This document shows, one piece after another, positions 62,938 to 64,000 of a stretch of 64,000 nt of DNA. The DNA lies in contig NZ_JAHZIJ010000010.1 of NCBI RefSeq assembly GCF_019443105.1, forward strand, positions 1-64,000. Direction: 5' to 3'. This DNA comes from Paenibacillus oenotherae (GTDB taxonomy: Bacteria; Bacillota; Bacilli; Paenibacillales; Paenibacillaceae). The position numbers and the translations under genes were made by a program. The notes under the pieces are model-generated. The model searched no databases, had not been told where the DNA came from, and worked only from the letters and a program-made list of their open reading frames with translations. Numbering within the stretch: position 1 is the stretch's first letter; the number at the start of each line of letters is the position of its first letter.

Positions 62938-64000
62938 AGTTCATCCCTCATTTGCAAACAAATGTTCTGGTTTTATTATATCACAAGCCTCATTTAGCAA
63001 CAATCTTTTAGAAAAGAGCCTATTTCATAGAAGCAAGTGGATGTATTTGTTGTTTTTGGGTTCACTGCTATACCTCGGGTACAGAGCTAATCTGGCTTTT
63101 GGAATATATGCACCGGGTCAGATCGTTAACGGAACGGCCTATATCGTACAATCTGCTATTTTCTTGTTCATGGTATATGGAATATTATTAGCGAAGCAAG
63201 AAACAATGGATGAGTCTTACGAGGTCTTTCGGACCATTTACAAAGGCTGGAGAAATAAAGTATTTGCTAAAATGATACACATCACGATTATAGTTTTACT
63301 GTTTTCCGGATTACATGTACTTCTTTTATTTGTATTATTCGGATTTAATAATATCCCTGCCCCCTTTTACTATTCTTCATTTTTATATATTGTCCTGTAC
63401 TGGGTTCTTCCTTTTATGATTTCAGGCGCACTAGGTCTGTTCTTAGGAATTGTGGTCAAGTCGAAAATTGTATATCCTCTCATGATGATTATAGGGGTCT
63501 TCATTGGCCCTCTGAATCAAATGGTTTTTATAGCTTTAACAAAGATGCTGCCTGTTTGGCTGCAGAAATTAATGTTTCTAATTAACTTGGGACAATCTGA
63601 TCCCTTCAGAATTTATAATATCGTTTATGGAAGCCCCTTGGAAGGATTTCGCTGGAACACCAAGTTCTATTTTTTGGCCATGATATTAATTATTCTGGTT
63701 ACGACTGTTTTCGCTATTGAAAAGCGGAAGCACTTTAAACTAGCCCTCATTCCGGCAAGTGCCTTGGTCCTTTTATTGGGAGCACTGAGTTGGAATGAGA
63801 TGTCCCCGCATCTAGATGAACTCACTTCAAAGCAAGCCATATCATCAGACACCAAATACTACAGAGATACAAAGGTAGCTAAATATAATGCCGCTAACAC
63901 CGATTTTATTGTGAAAAGCTATGATATGGATATAACGGTGGACAATGGTTTAAAAAATAAGGTTAAAATGAACCTCGAACTAGGAAGTACAACAAATCAA

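Larger units (their letters stand above)
61395..63020 (-). mobile_element. IS1595-family insertion sequence with DUF5680 passenger gene (1626 bp)
   Basis: Terminal inverted repeats of 27 bp (24 matches) begin GGCTCTTTTC at 61395 and, inverted, at 63020. The 8-bp repeat TATTTCAT stands on both sides (61387-61394 and 63021-63028), the target duplication length known for IS1595. Inside are the transposase gene and, in the same direction, a DUF5680 gene. The element is intact and its flanks join into one reading frame, so the insertion is recent. Confidence 0.93.
61350..64000 (+). pseudogene. Polytopic membrane protein (ABC-2-permease-like) split by the IS, runs off the window
   Basis: The first 15 codons run from TTG 61350 to 61394. 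The rest starts at 63029, after the insertion sequence and the second target repeat. Joined, the frame reads LKIIESLKIELILFHRSKWM and continues without a stop to the end of the window (about 339 residues) through about six membrane helices and then a hydrophilic part (about residue 270 on). The layout recalls ABC-2-type permeases with an outer domain. The insertion of 1634 bp also shifts the frame. The 3' part could only be read from an internal ATG (63041) that has no ribosome site. Confidence 0.75.

Overview
The window looks like a chromosomal segment of a spore-forming Bacilli member, most probably Paenibacillaceae (an inference; no rRNA is present). Pointers are a Spo0M homologue, an isoleucine T-box leader ahead of ilvA, YesM/YesN two-component genes, CcpA-type cre sites, an AmyE-like amylase, strong AGGAGG ribosome sites with some GTG and TTG starts, and many low-complexity tandem repeats. 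Base composition is moderately GC-rich, very GC-rich in etfA, and clearly AT-rich after about 60.6 kb.

Layout. 1-1.3 kb: 5' end of a secreted alpha-amylase gene and kptA. 1.6-3.3 kb: a complete IS1182-like element, with 16-bp terminal repeats and a CGAA duplication, sitting in the loop of a palindromic repeat. 3.8-12.3 kb: a galactose-type sugar uptake locus (mglBAC) preceded by yesN, yesM and a membrane-anchored sugar-binding sensor. 12.4-15.3 kb: aroQ-type chorismate mutase, microsatellites and small hypothetical genes. 15.3-27.5 kb: a complete beta-oxidation locus (thioesterase, acyl-CoA ligase, acyl-CoA dehydrogenase, thiolase, FadN-type bifunctional enzyme, FadF-type Fe-S oxidoreductase) divergent from etfB-etfA. 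27.6-32 kb: cell-surface genes (GH26-like protein, DUF5693-like and DUF2238 membrane proteins). 32.1-33.8 kb: T-box and ilvA. 34-38 kb: glycolipid glycosyltransferase, LtaA-like MFS protein, VTT/TVP38 membrane protein and small genes. 38.2-39 kb: repeat field. 39-47.6 kb: DUF939 membrane protein, HEAT/alkylation-repair-like protein, Spo0M, a PAS histidine kinase, mscL, a Nudix hydrolase, a tyrosinase-like protein, a Cys-rich protein, a lipoprotein and tRNA-Thr(CGU). 47.7-60.6 kb: signalling genes (two histidine kinases, a Ser/Thr kinase, an OmpR-type regulator, EAL and HD-GYP proteins, a PAS-HTH regulator). 60.9-64 kb: AT-rich accessory DNA in which an IS1595-family element carrying a DUF5680 passenger gene has split a membrane-protein gene.

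The most distinctive observations are: (i) a dispersed composite repeat made of three CCTGC...GCAGG hairpins, found in clusters across the window, one copy being split exactly in its loop by an IS; (ii) an IS1595-family element with 27-bp imperfect inverted repeats, an 8-bp target duplication and a DUF5680 passenger; (iii) the split gene, whose reading frame is restored when the insertion is removed in silico; (iv) a three-component sugar sensor locus with a 17-bp direct repeat at 21-bp offset just upstream of the mglB -10 box; (v) a divergent type-3-copper (tyrosinase-like) protein. Functions are assigned from motifs read by eye; no database search was possible.
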